64,000 nt of DNA from Caprimulgus europaeus (taxonomy: Eukaryota > Chordata > Aves > Caprimulgiformes > Caprimulgidae): positions 34,353,295 through 34,417,294 of the forward strand of contig OU015524.1 in the NCBI GenBank assembly GCA_907165065.1, in the 5' to 3' direction. Under the pieces are notes generated by a model, which saw nothing but the letters and a program-made list of their open reading frames with translations, made no database searches and was not told the DNA's origin. A program made the position numbers and the translations under genes. Position 1 is the first letter of the stretch; the number at the start of each line of letters is the position of its first letter. Positions 1 to 20,950 of the stretch are shown here, in pieces.

Positions 1-8711
<8,711 letters not shown>

Positions 8712-8978
8712 GGCGGCGGGGGCGCCCCGCTGGCGGTGCCTGCGGGCCGGGCAGCCGCATTATCCCGCCCGCCGCCGGGCGCTGCCTCGCCGGTGTCCGG
8801 GCGGGCGGCGGGGCGGCGCGGCGGGCGGGCGGACCGGCGGCATGGCCCCCAGCCGCGGCAGGGCGGCAGCGCTCGCCGCCCCGCCGGCCCCCGCGCCCCG
8901 GCCCCGCCGCAGCGCCGCTCCCGCGCCCGGCGCGGCGGAGGGCGGGCAGAGCCGCGGTGGGAGGGCCGCGGCGGAGGC

Positions 8979-9045
8979 GGGGGGGACGGGATGGGGATAG
9001 GGATGGGGATGGGATGGGGACGGGGATACGGATGGGGATGGGGGC
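8979..9045 (+). repeat. G-rich GGGGAT-type minisatellite, G-quadruplex prone
   Basis: Imperfect tandem repeat of GGGAT/GGGGAT units giving many runs of three to four G separated by two or three bases on the plus strand. It lies about 270-330 bases upstream of the TMEM151B start codon, with the G-runs on the template strand for that gene. A purine-rich GGCAGG/GGAAGG tract follows at 9104-9165. Confidence 0.75.
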
Positions 9046-9399
9046 GCGGCGGGATCCGCGCCCGCCCCGAGAGGGGCGGTGGGTGACCTTGAGGCGCCGG
9101 CAGCAGGCAGGCAGGGAAGGAAGGAGGGAGGGAGGCAAGCAGGCACGGAAGCAGGCAGGGAGCCCGCCGCAGCCGCCCCTCGGGAGATTCACCGGGAGCG
9201 GAGCTCCCAGCCCCACCACAGCTTCCCGCTCCCAGCTCAGCCGAGGGGGCGTCAGGCTGGCCGGGGCGGCTAGACGGGCTCTAGCCCCGGACGGGACGCT
9301 TGCTGATGGGGAGGTGAGGGGTCCCGTGAGTTTTCCTCCCCTCTTCATGGGAGAGCGCAAAGGACCGGGAGCACTTTGCGTGAGCTCCGGATGATTTTC

Positions 9400-12300
9400 T
9401 AATCCGTAGGCAGCCTCAGCTGGTCTGGGGGGATAAGGCTGACCACCAGCACTAATGCCAGCACTCAAGGGAAACCTGAGGTTGGGCAGCGTCTTCGCTG
9501 CTGTGACCTCCAGCAGGCCCGAGGGTGCTCAGCTAGCTATCACAGAGCTGACTGCAGTGTATTTCACCCATAGACCTAACCTGGTCTGTGGCAGGGACCA
9601 GTGGGAAAGTCTCTTCAGACTCTCCATCTAAACTCACAGTAGCATCCTCAGGGGACACACACACCAAGCTCAGGAAGGGTCCAGACTCATCTAGGTCCAG
9701 ATACTGCAGGTAGAGCCCAACTTCCTTTGCAGTGTTGGTAAAGCAGGTGTCCCTGCAGGTACTTCCCCAGATCCAAACTGGAGGAAGAGCATAAGCTGCA
9801 GAAATTGCTGGAAATTGCTTCACTTTTTCTCAGCTCTGAGGCTTAGCCTTGGGGTTGAGGTGAGCGGTTTGCCCTTGCCCACTCTGTTGCCTGAGATGGG
9901 GAAGGAACGGTCCATAGGCCTGGAGGTATTACTCGAGGAGACGCATCCGAGGGGAACTGCCAGCCAGTGCCTCCGATGGAAATAGGTGTGGCAGCCGGGT
10001 GTGCTGCTGAAGGAGCTCATCTTCGCAAGAGGCTGGGGATGCGTTTCCTCTCGCCTTTCCCCTGTTTCCATGGGAACAGCAGCAAGCAGGAGCAGCCTGT
10101 TCTGAATTTCGCTGCCTAACGCTCAGGCACCCCCTGCCCCACCCTCTCGAGGGTTTCAGACCTGTCCTCACATGATGGATCCCACGGCTCCAAGGAGAGC
10201 TTGCTGGTGCATGTGTACCATGGCAGAGCAAGGCAAAGAGGCACAAGCCAAGAGCTGCCAGCATTTCTGTCGCAGCACTGTGTGCTCTTGCATGCACATT
10301 CATAGACAGTTGAAAATAATTTGCATGTATATACACATTTTTGCTTTATGTAGTGCTGGGGACTCCTGGAGGAAGCGACCTCAGCAGGACCAAAAGGCCC
10401 CTGTGGGATCATCACCCTCCAGGAACAGCTCTGGTTTTATCTCAAAGACAGGAACATCAACTAAAAAGAGCAAAGCAGAAGGGTAGAGGGAAAAAAAAAT
10501 GTGACATAAGTTTATGTCTTTGCATTTAATAGCCCGTGGTGGATTTTTCTCCAGGGAATTTGTCCATCTGCTTTTGAATTGTTGTTAACTTTGGACTTGT
10601 AGATGCTGTGTACATTGTGTGGCAAGAAGTTCCATTGCATATCCACAGACTCAAGGAGCAGCTTCCTTCAGTGTGCCCATTTTGAGTTTGTTATCCACTA
10701 GAACTAACCCTTGGGAAGCAGGCTGCTGCCACCCCTGTGGAGCCACCCACCCAAGCTCTGCAATTTATCCTTCAGGAGTGGATTCAGTAGGGTTTTTTGT
10801 ATCAGGCATCTTTGACACTGGTCCTAGCCGCATGTTTTCTGTGTCTTGGAGACAACACTGCCAAGCACATCACCAGCTATTGCTATTTTGAGTTGAGGTG
10901 TCACAGGGAAGTCCTGTGCCCTGCTCTGTCCAAACTGAAGTTGTACAAGTTCTCAACCATTTTCTGTGTGAAAAAGGCATGTGGCAGGTTTCAACCCTTG
11001 GATAGGAACCCAGGGGCATGGCTGATAATGTTCTACAAAGAGCACAGGATCCTCCTGAGAATGGGATAAATAAGGCTATAGGCTGCATATGCCATTTGGA
11101 AACTGAAGCAAGAAAGACAATGTTCAAGATTGTGTTCCGTTTCACCACCACAAGGAGAATTCTAATTATAACACTCTGCCCTAAACACTCAACTCCTCTT
11201 TGTCTTCAGGACAAAAGACAAAACTATATTTTTTTTAATATGTAAGAATCCCTCCCAGTTATTCCTGTAGGTTTTGGGATGCTCTACTGTTAGATCATGT
11301 TAGAGAGCAGGACAGTTTCGAGACAGGAGCACTTCTGATGTGACAAAATGGTTGGAAGAAGTAGAGAGGCTTTTAAGATGTGGCAACTGAAATAGGGATG
11401 GTGCCCTTACTGGGACATCAATAGGTTTGCTCTCCAGATACTGTCTATCTGCCACACTGCAGAGACATCCATTTCTGTTCTAAGCAGATGTAAAACACTA
11501 GGTCATATTAGTGGTATTCTGCATTCATTTTCCATAATGTGTAAGCCAGAAAAGGTCTCACACTTCTGTCTCTGGTAGTTACAGAATGTAGCCTTTTAGC
11601 TCTTGGTTAAATATGTTTTCAGTTGTTACCCATGCAGTAAATTTGCATTTAATTTCTGGAAAAATGTTGGTGGAGGCTGCATTTTAAACCAGGTGACCAT
11701 AGATACCCGTCCTTGGGCTGGTATTTGTAGCCTAAATAAAAAACTGGATTTTGCAGCAAATTTCTGCAGCATTACTCTTTATATATATATATATGTAACA
11801 TTGGTTTTAGCTTTATTTTGTCCAATAGGCCACATGTGATCAAATCTTAGTTTTTTGTTTTGAAGCAGTCAAGGATTCCTAGTGATCTGCTGCTTTTTCT
11901 CTCTTAAGCAGATGTGTAGCAGAGAATCCCCTCATGTTAGGATGCAGGATTTTCTGAGCTTTGGAACTAGTGCCTATTACATTTAGAAATTTCATGGATA
12001 TTTTATGCTGGCTGCCTGAGCCTTCCAGAATGCATTGCTCCAATTAAATTACTCCTTATTAATGCAACAAGAGGAGTGTGGGTGAAGGAACGTGCCTCTT
12101 ACTCTAATTAAACAACATCCCTTTGCCATTGCTGGTCGGCAGGGTTGACTGTGCGGGTGCCATTTACCTGTGCAATCATTGTCCTCAAGGAAATCCATGC
12201 CAGCAGTTACGTTTTCCTCAGCTCTGCTCAGACTTCATGTCTGCTAGGAGGAGATCCAGGTGTGCCCTTTTTTACTGTGGAAAGGAAACCTGCAGGGGTC

Positions 12301-15300
12301 ACAAATTATTGACTGGGGAACTTGTTTCTGTTCGACATCACTAGACAAGGGTCTGCATCCCCATGGGCAAGATGGTCCACAAATGCACAAAATCTGAAAC
12401 CTCATGAAGTGGGTTTGTAGCTCCTGCTCTGAGGTGTATTTCATAGATGGGAGTCTGTGTCGTTGGAAACTCTTTGATCCTTGCTCTGATCTTTCCCTTT
12501 CCAACATGATGCCTGAGTGCAGTTTGCTTATTTTCCATCCAGCCTCATAAGAGTTTATTTCTTCATCACCACAATTATTTGTGAGGCTCCGTAGAGGTTT
12601 CTGGCTCAGCTTAAATTGCTTTCCTCTCTGCAGCAGCCCAGCAGGATACCCAGGGCCCTCCCTCACATCCCCCCTAGAAATGAAAAATGAATTCAGAGCT
12701 GCCCAGATGCTGTTTGACAGTTCTGAGGACTTCTTGTCTGATAAAACTCTGGAGCAGTGGCAACCACCCCATGTGCCTGGGAAACTGAGCCAAATCCTCC
12801 CCTCTCCTCAGGACCACACTCCCAAAACAAGTGTTTTGTTCTGCCTGAGTTTTTTGGCCCATTACTGCCATAAAGGAATAAGCCATGGAAACTGATGCCT
12901 CAGAGGATTTATTCTATCCCTAGTTATGGTCCTGGGAGTCACCTCCCAAAAAGCAGAAAACAGGTTTCTGTCTCAATTGCATAGTTGGAGTTGACACATT
13001 CTGGTCTGGGGAAGCATTCCCTCATCACTCAACTGTCCCCATGAACCTGGGTAGGCAAGGGACACAAGGCCATTCTGGGGAAGGGACTAAAAGCCCACCA
13101 CACAGCTGTTCTCCTGCCTGTCTGCATTACTTAGGGGCCATCGCACGGGCCAGGGCTGGTGGCGAGGAGAACGTCCTGGGAAATGGCTGCAATCCCACCT
13201 TCAGTGAGCCAGGAGCAGCTGTTACCTGGGCAACACAGACTTGTTCATCACTTATTCATGGCACTGGGGCTCCTCCATCCCAGGGGATGGCCACCTGCCC
13301 TCTGTGTGCCCTGTGCTCCTGCTTAGCATCTGAATATTTCAAACAGCTTGCTCACCCCCACCTCCCCTTCCCGTTGCCCTGAGCAATCCATCCTGCTCAC
13401 CCCTCTCTCCTATTTCCTGCCTGGGCTCCTCACTTGTTTACAGGAGTGTGGCTCCACCAGGCCTGTTCCCAAATCACACTGATGCAAGCCTGGAGACACA
13501 CAAGCTCTAATTCAGCCTGGCAGCTGGAAGGTTTAACTCTCCGGAGAGCAGAGCGGAGCTTGCACAAGCAATACCTCTGGCAGCACTGCGCGGCTTGCTA
13601 GGGACCAGCAGAGTAGCCACTCAGAGAACAGTTAGGAGGCAAGGACTGGGCTAGTGAGGGGCTGCAGGGCTGCAGTGAGGGGCTGAGGTGAAGCAGGAAG
13701 CAACCCAAGCAGAAGCAACTCAAAGATGAAAGTTAGCCCATCCTCTTTTGTAACAGCCATCGAGTCCAGTGTGGTGATGCTGAAGCCTGGGATGCAGTGT
13801 TGGAAGCATCTGTCCTGCACTCGCTGGCAAGGTGAGCTGAGGGATGGTTGGGTGAGTTGAGGTTTTTGTTCTGTCTTGGATAGTCCCTGCCAGATAAACT
13901 GTGCTTAGAGAGTCATGAATAAATGATAGCCCAGCAAAGGAGCACTGCCTTCCACAGCTATTCCATGGGGAGGGAGAAGCGCTCTTCATTAAAGCGGTGT
14001 GGCCAGACAGAGGTTATCAGAGCCACCCTCTGGAAGTGAGTCTGTCTCTCTCCTAGCTATGAACGGAACCCCAGGTGACGAGATTTCTCACCTAGGGCAG
14101 TTTCACCATCTATTTCAGCACGGTTTTATTATCAGTTCTCCAAGACCATCTGCCATCTCCTTTGGGAGAGCTCTGAGCACACACAGCTGCTCACACACAC
14201 ACACACATAAATACATACCAAGGCCTTTTCAGCCATGCATTTGCCCAGATGCAAGTAGAGAACACTGCTGCTGCAGCCACTGAGCTGACAGGAGCTGCAC
14301 AAGGAGGATCTAAATTAGAATGAAATTTAGTTAAAATATCCTAGGTGGGAAGGGGAGGGGTGTTTGTTAACTCTGTAAGCTTGGGGATTTTTAGTGCATC
14401 TTTATATTGATCACATTCTGCTTGTGGAAGTGAATGCCATGGCCAAGAGTGGGGTGAGTTAGGTGTGATCCCCATTCAAAGAATTAATCTTCCTTGTCCA
14501 GCTTTCTACACATCATACACACATATACACAGGGTGACAACAGAAGGAGATGGAAACTCCCTGTCCACTTTGAGATTCTGGGTGACAGTGGGAATTGTGT
14601 GTACTCCTCAGGAAGGGCATAAGCTGTGTAACTTGCTGACCACCTACCACATGTAGACAAACCTGATCTGCTCCTGGTTGTGCCACTGTATGGGTGCGAT
14701 GGGTCCTGTAGCATTACAGGAGAGGACTGCAGAAGGACGAGAGGTGTCCAACACTGACTGGAGGGTGGAAAACTCTTACTGGAAATAATCCCTTGCTGCA
14801 AAAGGAAGCAGATGCCCGGAGCAGCATCCCTGGAGAGATTCAAAGCGACCCTGTGATTCCAGCCAGGCTTACCACAAGAGGGCAGCCAGCGTTTTCTGGG
14901 CTGGTTACCCCAGAAAATGAGTACCTGAGGAGGACTTACTTTGCACTGCTCTGTTAGACTGCTCAGCCTCGCTTCTGGCCATTGAATCTTTAAAAGTCAT
15001 GTTCCTGCTTTATTCTGTTAGGCCAGGAAGTGAAATGACCTAGTTTGGTGCACTACAGAGCTGATTTGCTGTCAGATATATGGAACAGCAGTTGGAGGAG
15101 AGGAAGAGAGAGCCTGTCATCTTTCCTGCAGCTTTCCTCACTCTCCCAGGGCCTCTGCTTCCAGCCAAAGAGCCCAGCACATGTGGCTTCTGGCCTGAGC
15201 TCCCTGAGCTGGAGTCCCAAGCAGAAGTCTGGGTTGCTACTCCGGGCACCCAGAGACATCGCTGGTGTGGAAGATGCAGAGGGAGCTTTCTCAGATGAGG

Positions 15301-16100
15301 GTCTGGCAGGTTTCTGCTGGGCTCAGGACTCCTGCTGCTGGGGATGGGGGGAAAGAACAGGGCAGCCCAGTGCTCATGTGGGACCAAAGCTGTGTGGTAG
15401 ACAGTCTGCATGGGGGGAATCCAGCACTGGTCACATTGCCTGGTGTCAATTTCTATGGCAATGACCACTTCTAACCATTTCTGGTAACCTAAAATGCTCA
15501 AACATGGTGGGGAACCATTATTTTTCCCCAGACCAGACACAGACTGAGCATAAACTCCTTTCTCCATCTCTCTCAGCCTCATCTCACTTATCTCACCCAG
15601 TTAACAGCTTGAGGAACAGCGGAGAAGACACTGGTGCCAGGCCCAGGCTGCAACTGATACAGGCAGAGCTTGGGTTCATGAAGGTGGGTGCAAAGAGCTG
15701 GGATTCACTTAGGAAATCAGAGGGCTGTACTTGAGGACAAGACATTATCAGGGATAGTACCGGGGGTCACAGGTCGCCTGGGGAGTCATTCCCATGCTCA
15801 GGCTCTGCCCTGATGCTCCTGGCAGCGCAGTGTGGTTGGGAGAGCCTCGCGGAGCCGAACTTCTTGCCAGAGAGGTTATTTTGAAGATCTCTGGGTGCCT
15901 TCGAGTGCTGTGTGCTGACACTGACCTCTAGTGGGAGTAGATCCCTTTCTCTTTATTTTTTCACTGCAATTTTAACCATTTTAAGTGACACATCTTAAAG
16001 GGGACTGGAGAAGCCCAGAATTAGAATTTTGATTTCTAAATCCTCAAAAGCAAGTCAGAACATCAAGATTGGCCTCATATTATACCGAAATGTTTTTACT
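9400..16100. other. intergenic, no gene recognised
   Basis: Spacer between the divergent TMEM151B and NFKBIE promoters. I find no exon with family resemblance on either strand. It holds a probable old LINE relic (10545-10720), a short TA run (11780-11794), an AT-rich cluster of homeodomain-type TAATTA motifs (about 12040-12112), and a short CA run (14191-14207). Confidence 0.6.
10545..10720 (-). mobile_element. probable ancient CR1-type LINE relic (ORF2 C-terminal region)
   Basis: The plus-strand sequence CTTTTGAATTG...TGGCAAGAAGTTCCA...AAGGAGCAGCTTCCTTC resembles the antisense of the CR1 ORF2 tail that is widespread in reptiles, where the sense strand encodes a stretch like WNxLPxEVV followed by FKRxLD. 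The match is strongly decayed and no frame is preserved. Recognition is by pattern memory only. Confidence 0.5.
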
Positions 16101-16115
16101 CCCTCCACTACTACC

Positions 16116-16250
16116 TGCCAATACATTTTATATATATTATATGTATATAATATTATATATATTTTTTATATATATATATGTATATAATATTATACATATA
16201 TAGTGTATATATATATATATATGCATGTGTATGTGTATATGTATAACTCC
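16116..16250. repeat. AT-rich dinucleotide repeat, hairpin-prone
   Basis: About 135 bases of imperfect TA and TATG repeats with internal mirror and palindromic stretches (for example TATATAATATTATATATA), grading into TGTATGTG at the end. It is about 390 bases before the ERVL-type LTR. Confidence 0.85.
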
Positions 16251-16637
16251 CTGTACTTAAAGCCTCTCAAAATAATGTAGGTCCAAAACGTGCATGACCA
16301 GGCAGAAAGGCTCTTTGACAGGAAGACAGCATGAAATGGAGCCCAAGCCTGGCTGAATGAGTGACAGAAGGCAAATAACGAGTCTGAGTGGCCAAGTTCA
16401 TCTTTCAGACCTTCCAGCCAAATTGTCATAAAGGATAGCAGAAGCCCACCCAGCCAGAAGAGAGGTGGCAGGGAGACAGTGCCTGAGCTGGGTATCAGTG
16501 GGTGTAGTTGGAAGTTCAGAGTGCAGAGTGGCTGGACCCGGGTGCCTGGGTGGCATAGCTGATTTTAATGGGGAGTGCCTGTTCTCTACAGCTGAGCTGC
16601 AGCAGATCACTGCAGCATAGCCCTGGGAGAGCACTAG

Positions 16638-18237
16638 TGTGGTGGTTTTAACCCAGCCGGCAGCCAAACACCACAGAGTGGCTCGCTCACCCTTCCCAGC
16701 CTGGGAAACAGGGGAGAGAAGCAGAAGAATAAAAGTGAGAGAACCCATGGGTTGAGATAAAACAATGCAATAACTGAAATTAAAAAAAAAAATTACAATA
16801 ATAATTATAATAACAGTAATAACGCAATATACAAGTGAGTGATGCACAGTGAAGTTGCTCACCACCCATCAGTCGATACCCAGCCCGTTCCCAGATAGAA
16901 GATCCACAAATCTTGATTCTGGAAGAGCAAGAGAGAGAGAGAGCTTTCCGGCCAACCCTCATTTATATACTGAACTTGACTTTATATGATATGAAATATC
17001 CCATCGGTGTATTGTGTTGGGGTTTGGGGGGCAGGGAGGAATGTTTTGGTAGTGGGGGAAGGGACCACCTTGTGAGAGGCCTGGCTCCAAGATGTACCTC
17101 CTCAGCCCAGGCTGAGCCAATTAGCACTAGAGAAACACCTCTGTGAATACATATTTGTGAGGGAAGGACTGTCTTGAAAAGAAGAAGGTGGAGAGAACCT
17201 GGAGGAGAGGCCATTGACCTGAGCAAAAGATGACCATGGGCCTAAACAAAGGGAGACCTTCATTGCCAGGAGGAAGGAGGAGGAGGGGAGGACAGAGAAC
17301 CTCAGATGCCCGGTTCAACTGCATGGAGCCGGAGAAGGCAAAGGAGGTCCCTGAAGCCCATGGAGATTCAATGGTGAAGCAGATACGCACATGCAGGCCA
17401 TGGAGGACTCCACACTGGAGCAGAAAAGTTGAGCCTGAGGGCAAGTGTGATTGAATTGAGATCCTGAGAGATGCTCAATGCCAGAGCTGGGGTGGACGCC
17501 CAGAGCCAGGGGGTAAGGAGGTGCACTGGACCCAAGGTCCATCTGCAGCCTGTGGATGTCCCCATGCCAGATCTGGGAGATGAACCCAAAGAGGTCCATG
17601 ACTCCATGGGAACCCCACTGGACTTTCATGCTGGGAAGAGCAGCAATGGTGAACTGACGGAAACCCCTATTCCCTGTCCCCTGTGCTGCTGGGGGGGAGA
17701 AGGCAGAGAAATGGGAAGCAAAGCGATTTGAGCCTGGGAAGAAGGGAGGGGTGGGGGAAGATGTTGTAAGATGTGATTGTTGTGTCTCACTGTGCTACTC
17801 AGATGAATGGCAACGAATTAAATTGATTTTTCTTCCCCAGGTTGAGTCTGTTTTGCCCGTGACCATAACTGGTGAGTGAGCTGTCCCTGTCCTTCATCCT
17901 AATTCGTGGCCCCTTTGTTGTGATTCCCTTCCCACCTCACCTGGCGGGGGGAGTGAATGCAGGACCCCATGGTCTACCTGTGGTTAAACCACTACACATA
18001 TCCAAATGCCAATTTGGATCTGTTAATCTTAATATGTTCCCCTGGCCCCGGCTTCTTCTGCACCTGCAGACTAGCAAAACATAGGAAGCTGGAAAGTCCT
18101 TGATTTCTTAGCAACAACTAAAAACATCAGTATATTATTAACATTTTTCTCATACCAAATCCCATACTGAAACCAAACACAGCACTATTCTATCTACTGA
18201 GAAGAAAATTATCTCTATCCTGGTCAAAACCAGGACA
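16638..18237 (-). mobile_element. solo LTR of avian ERVL type, split by a later insertion
   Basis: On the minus strand it opens TGTCCTGGTTTTGACCAGG and closes GGGTTAAAACCACCACA, both typical of the abundant bird ERVL LTR. The two halves, 16638-17012 and 17997-18237, together make about 616 bases, close to a full LTR. Flanks ACTAG and AGTAG may be a 5-base target duplication differing at one position. No internal retroviral region is visible, so it is a solo LTR. It is an old fossil, older than the element inside it. Confidence 0.8.
17013..17996 (+). mobile_element. second solo LTR, inserted inside the ERVL-type LTR
   Basis: It begins TGTGTTGGGGTTTGGGGGGC and ends GGTTAAACCACTACA. The middle holds degenerate repeats of a CCATGGAGGACTCCACACTGG-like unit, and the 3' part holds a TTGAGTCTGTTTTGCCCGTG block, an arrangement I associate with a frequent bird LTR family whose exact name I cannot fix. 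It is about 984 bases long, in plus orientation, without internal region or clear target duplication. It is a fossil younger than its host LTR. Confidence 0.7.
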
Positions 18238-18239
18238 AG

Positions 18240-20000
18240 TAGTCAGCTCAAGAAAGTTCAAGGCTCACCTCAGGGAAGCTGCAGGATCACTAGCTTCAGC
18301 TAGACGCATATCAGCAGCAGATGAAGGCCACCTCCAGGGTCTGTTTAGCAGCCAGAGGTGTAGACAGCTTGACTGGACTGGACTGTAGAGCCCCAAGTGG
18401 TGGAGCTCGAGTTGCCTCCCTGCAGAGCTGGTCCAGGGCTCAGGCTCTGTGCTTTGGGTGAACCACTCCTGGATCCGTGCTAGCCCTGGAAGCACGCTCC
18501 ACACCTATGCGGCAACTAGAACAGGACATTGCAGATAAGCGAGGGGTGACTGCCACTTGCTGCAAATCCAAGCAGCAACTAATTCACATAAAAGTGAAAG
18601 CTTTGTGCATCACCACACAGGTTTGTGTTGATTTGACCAATGTGGATTTCTCACAATATCTGATTTCATCCACACAAACGTCTATAAGAAATCACTCCAT
18701 GATGGAGCTGCATCTCTAGCAACATCTAGTAAGTTACCAGAGAAAATGGCAAAGGCATTTTGGAAGGTGTTTGATAGGTAACCTAGTAGCAGTTGGGTAC
18801 AGAAAGCTGTGGGAGTCAGGAATGTCAGCTGCAGATGCACACAGAGCTGGGATGCAGCCACTACCAGGGTGTGACAGGGAGTGACACGAATAAATGGCCC
18901 AGATCCCTGCCCTGTGTTAGACAGAGCTGATAAGATGTGGGAGAAGCTCCTTTCCCTTAGCAACTGTAGCCTCGCAGCCAGGCAGTGTCAGGGACACAAC
19001 TGGAGACACCGAAACAGATCCTGAGTGTGGGAGGAAAACTTGTGACTGGAAGGTATTGATGCCAACAGAGACTTCCCCTGTGTGCCTCCTGCTGCCTTCA
19101 CACCCCAAAATCTTCCTTCCTGCCTGGTCAGAGGCACTTTTCATGGGTAGCTCCCCTGCAGCAAGGCTGCGGTTGAGGGCCTGGCGGCCAGTGCTGGGGG
19201 AGTGACGCAAACCCGAAGCGGCAGCTGCAGCGCGGGAGGGGAAGTCATTGTCGCTTTGCATGAGGTTTGTGTGAACTCAGTCCTCTACCCACCACCAAGC
19301 TCTTCCCAGGCAAGCTCCCTTGCAGGTGTGTGGCATGAAGAGATCCTTTCTCTCCTGCTGGGCTGAGCTGGAAAGATGGGCACTCTGTGGAGGTGGAGAG
19401 GCATGTTAAGCAATAAAAGCAACAAGTGAAACTGAATTTAAAGTGTCAACTGCATTCAGAGCTATCTAGGTTGTCCTCTGAGGAAAGCCCGCTGCTTGGG
19501 TCACTGGAAAGTTACTAGGTGAAGTCTATGCAGATCCATGAGGAACACAACTGGATAGTTTTGATGTTGGAAGAAGAACACTGAAACGCAGCCTAGTCAA
19601 TCTTTCACAGGCTGAGTGCTGGGCCTTCCTTTGAGCTCCTATTTTCACCTTTGATCTCTGTGTCCTGACTGCTCTTGTGCAAGCCCCTGTGTCCACTCTG
19701 GGCTTTGGGCTTCTATTTGAAACACAGAAAGGCAGTGGGAAGCAGCTGGACCAAATGAGTTGCACAACCGACTGTAGTGACTGCCTGGCCTTTCCCTTTG
19801 CCTGTACAGGCAGGACAGACAAGAAGATGTCTCAGTGGGTGAAACGAGTCAAACCATGCACGTGGAAAAAGCAAAGGTCTCATTCGTATGTATCTCTGTG
19901 ACATCCGCAGTACCGTTTCCCACAGAGCCTGTGGCTCCAGGCAGCACCTGCGCACGCAGCAGCATCCTGACCCACCCCCCACCCCCCCGGCTTTGTTAAG
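18240..20000. other. intergenic, no gene recognised
   Basis: Unique-looking sequence between the nested LTRs and the NFKBIE promoter. I see no exon, RNA gene or repeat family that I can name. Confidence 0.5.
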
Positions 20001-20950
20001 GTCCCTCGCCCACCCCTGGCAAACCTGCCCGCTATTTCAAGAGGCCAAACGGGAGACAGGGCAGGGGGGGTTGTCTGGGACACGCCGGCACGTACTGCCC
20101 AGCGCAGGGAATCCCAGCGCGGCCGCCTGCCCTGCGCACCGCAGGCTGCCGGCCCTCGCCCACGCGTGCCGTGATCACGGGTGGGTTTTCTCCCTCCCGA
20201 TGCTCCTGCACCGCCTCCGCAAAAAGCGTGCGGGGAGAGGCAGCCCCTTCCCCCCGGTGAGGCAGGGGTGCCGGGGCCGCGCGGCGAGGCGGCGGCAGGG
20301 GGAATCCCGGGCAGGCGGGGCCGGGCGCGGCTGAGTCAGTGCGGGCAGGAGTAGGAGGAGGAGGAGGAGGAGGAGGAGCCGCGGCGCCTTAGCCTCCGCG
20401 CCGGCCGCCCCTCGCTGGCTTTCCGGCCATGAGCCCCCCGGCGCCGGGGTCGGGGTGGGGGTCGGGGCGGGGGCCGGGCCGGGCGGGCGGCGGGCGCTGA
20501 GCGATGTCGCGGGCGGCGGGCGGCGAGTGCCGCAAGCAGGCGGCGGGCTGGGAGGGGGAGGACGGGCAGTGCGACTCGGGCATCGAGTCGCTGCGCTCGC
20601 TGCCGGGCGGGAGGGAGATCCCCCCCGGTGTCGAGATCCCCCCCGCCGCCGCCGAGACCTTCGCCGATACCACCGCCGCCGAGGAGCGGCTCGATTCCAG
20701 CTACGGCTCCGGCGCCCTTCCCGAGGCTCTGCCCGAGCTGCCGGCCGCCTGCCGCGACGAGGAGCCGCCGCCGCCCGAGGGGCTCAGCCGGCAGCAGCTG
20801 GAGGCCCTCGCCTACGTTTCGGAGGACGGAGACACGTGAGTGACGGCGACCCCTGCCCGCCCGCTTCCCTTCCCTCCCCGGGGCTGGCAGGCCAACGCCG
20901 GGCCCACTCGGCCTTGGCCCCTCGCAGCCGGCCGGCGGCGGCGAGCCGGT
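20000..20950 (+). promoter_or_regulatory. CpG-island promoter of NFKBIE with kappa-B and AP-1 sites
   Basis: GC-rich, TATA-less region. Kappa-B-type sites are GGGGAATCCC at 20299-20308 and GGGAATCCC at 20107-20115. A perfect AP-1 site TGAGTCA lies at 20332-20338. A GGA trinucleotide run follows at about 20350-20378, and the start codon is at 20504. I-kappa-B genes are classically induced by NF-kappa-B as negative feedback, which fits these sites; binding here is inferred. Confidence 0.65.

Noticed and set aside
14790-14870. CATCCCTGGAGAGATTCAAA, resembling a piece of CR1
   Set aside because: Only about 20 bases resemble CR1 and the flanks do not continue the element; too short to call.
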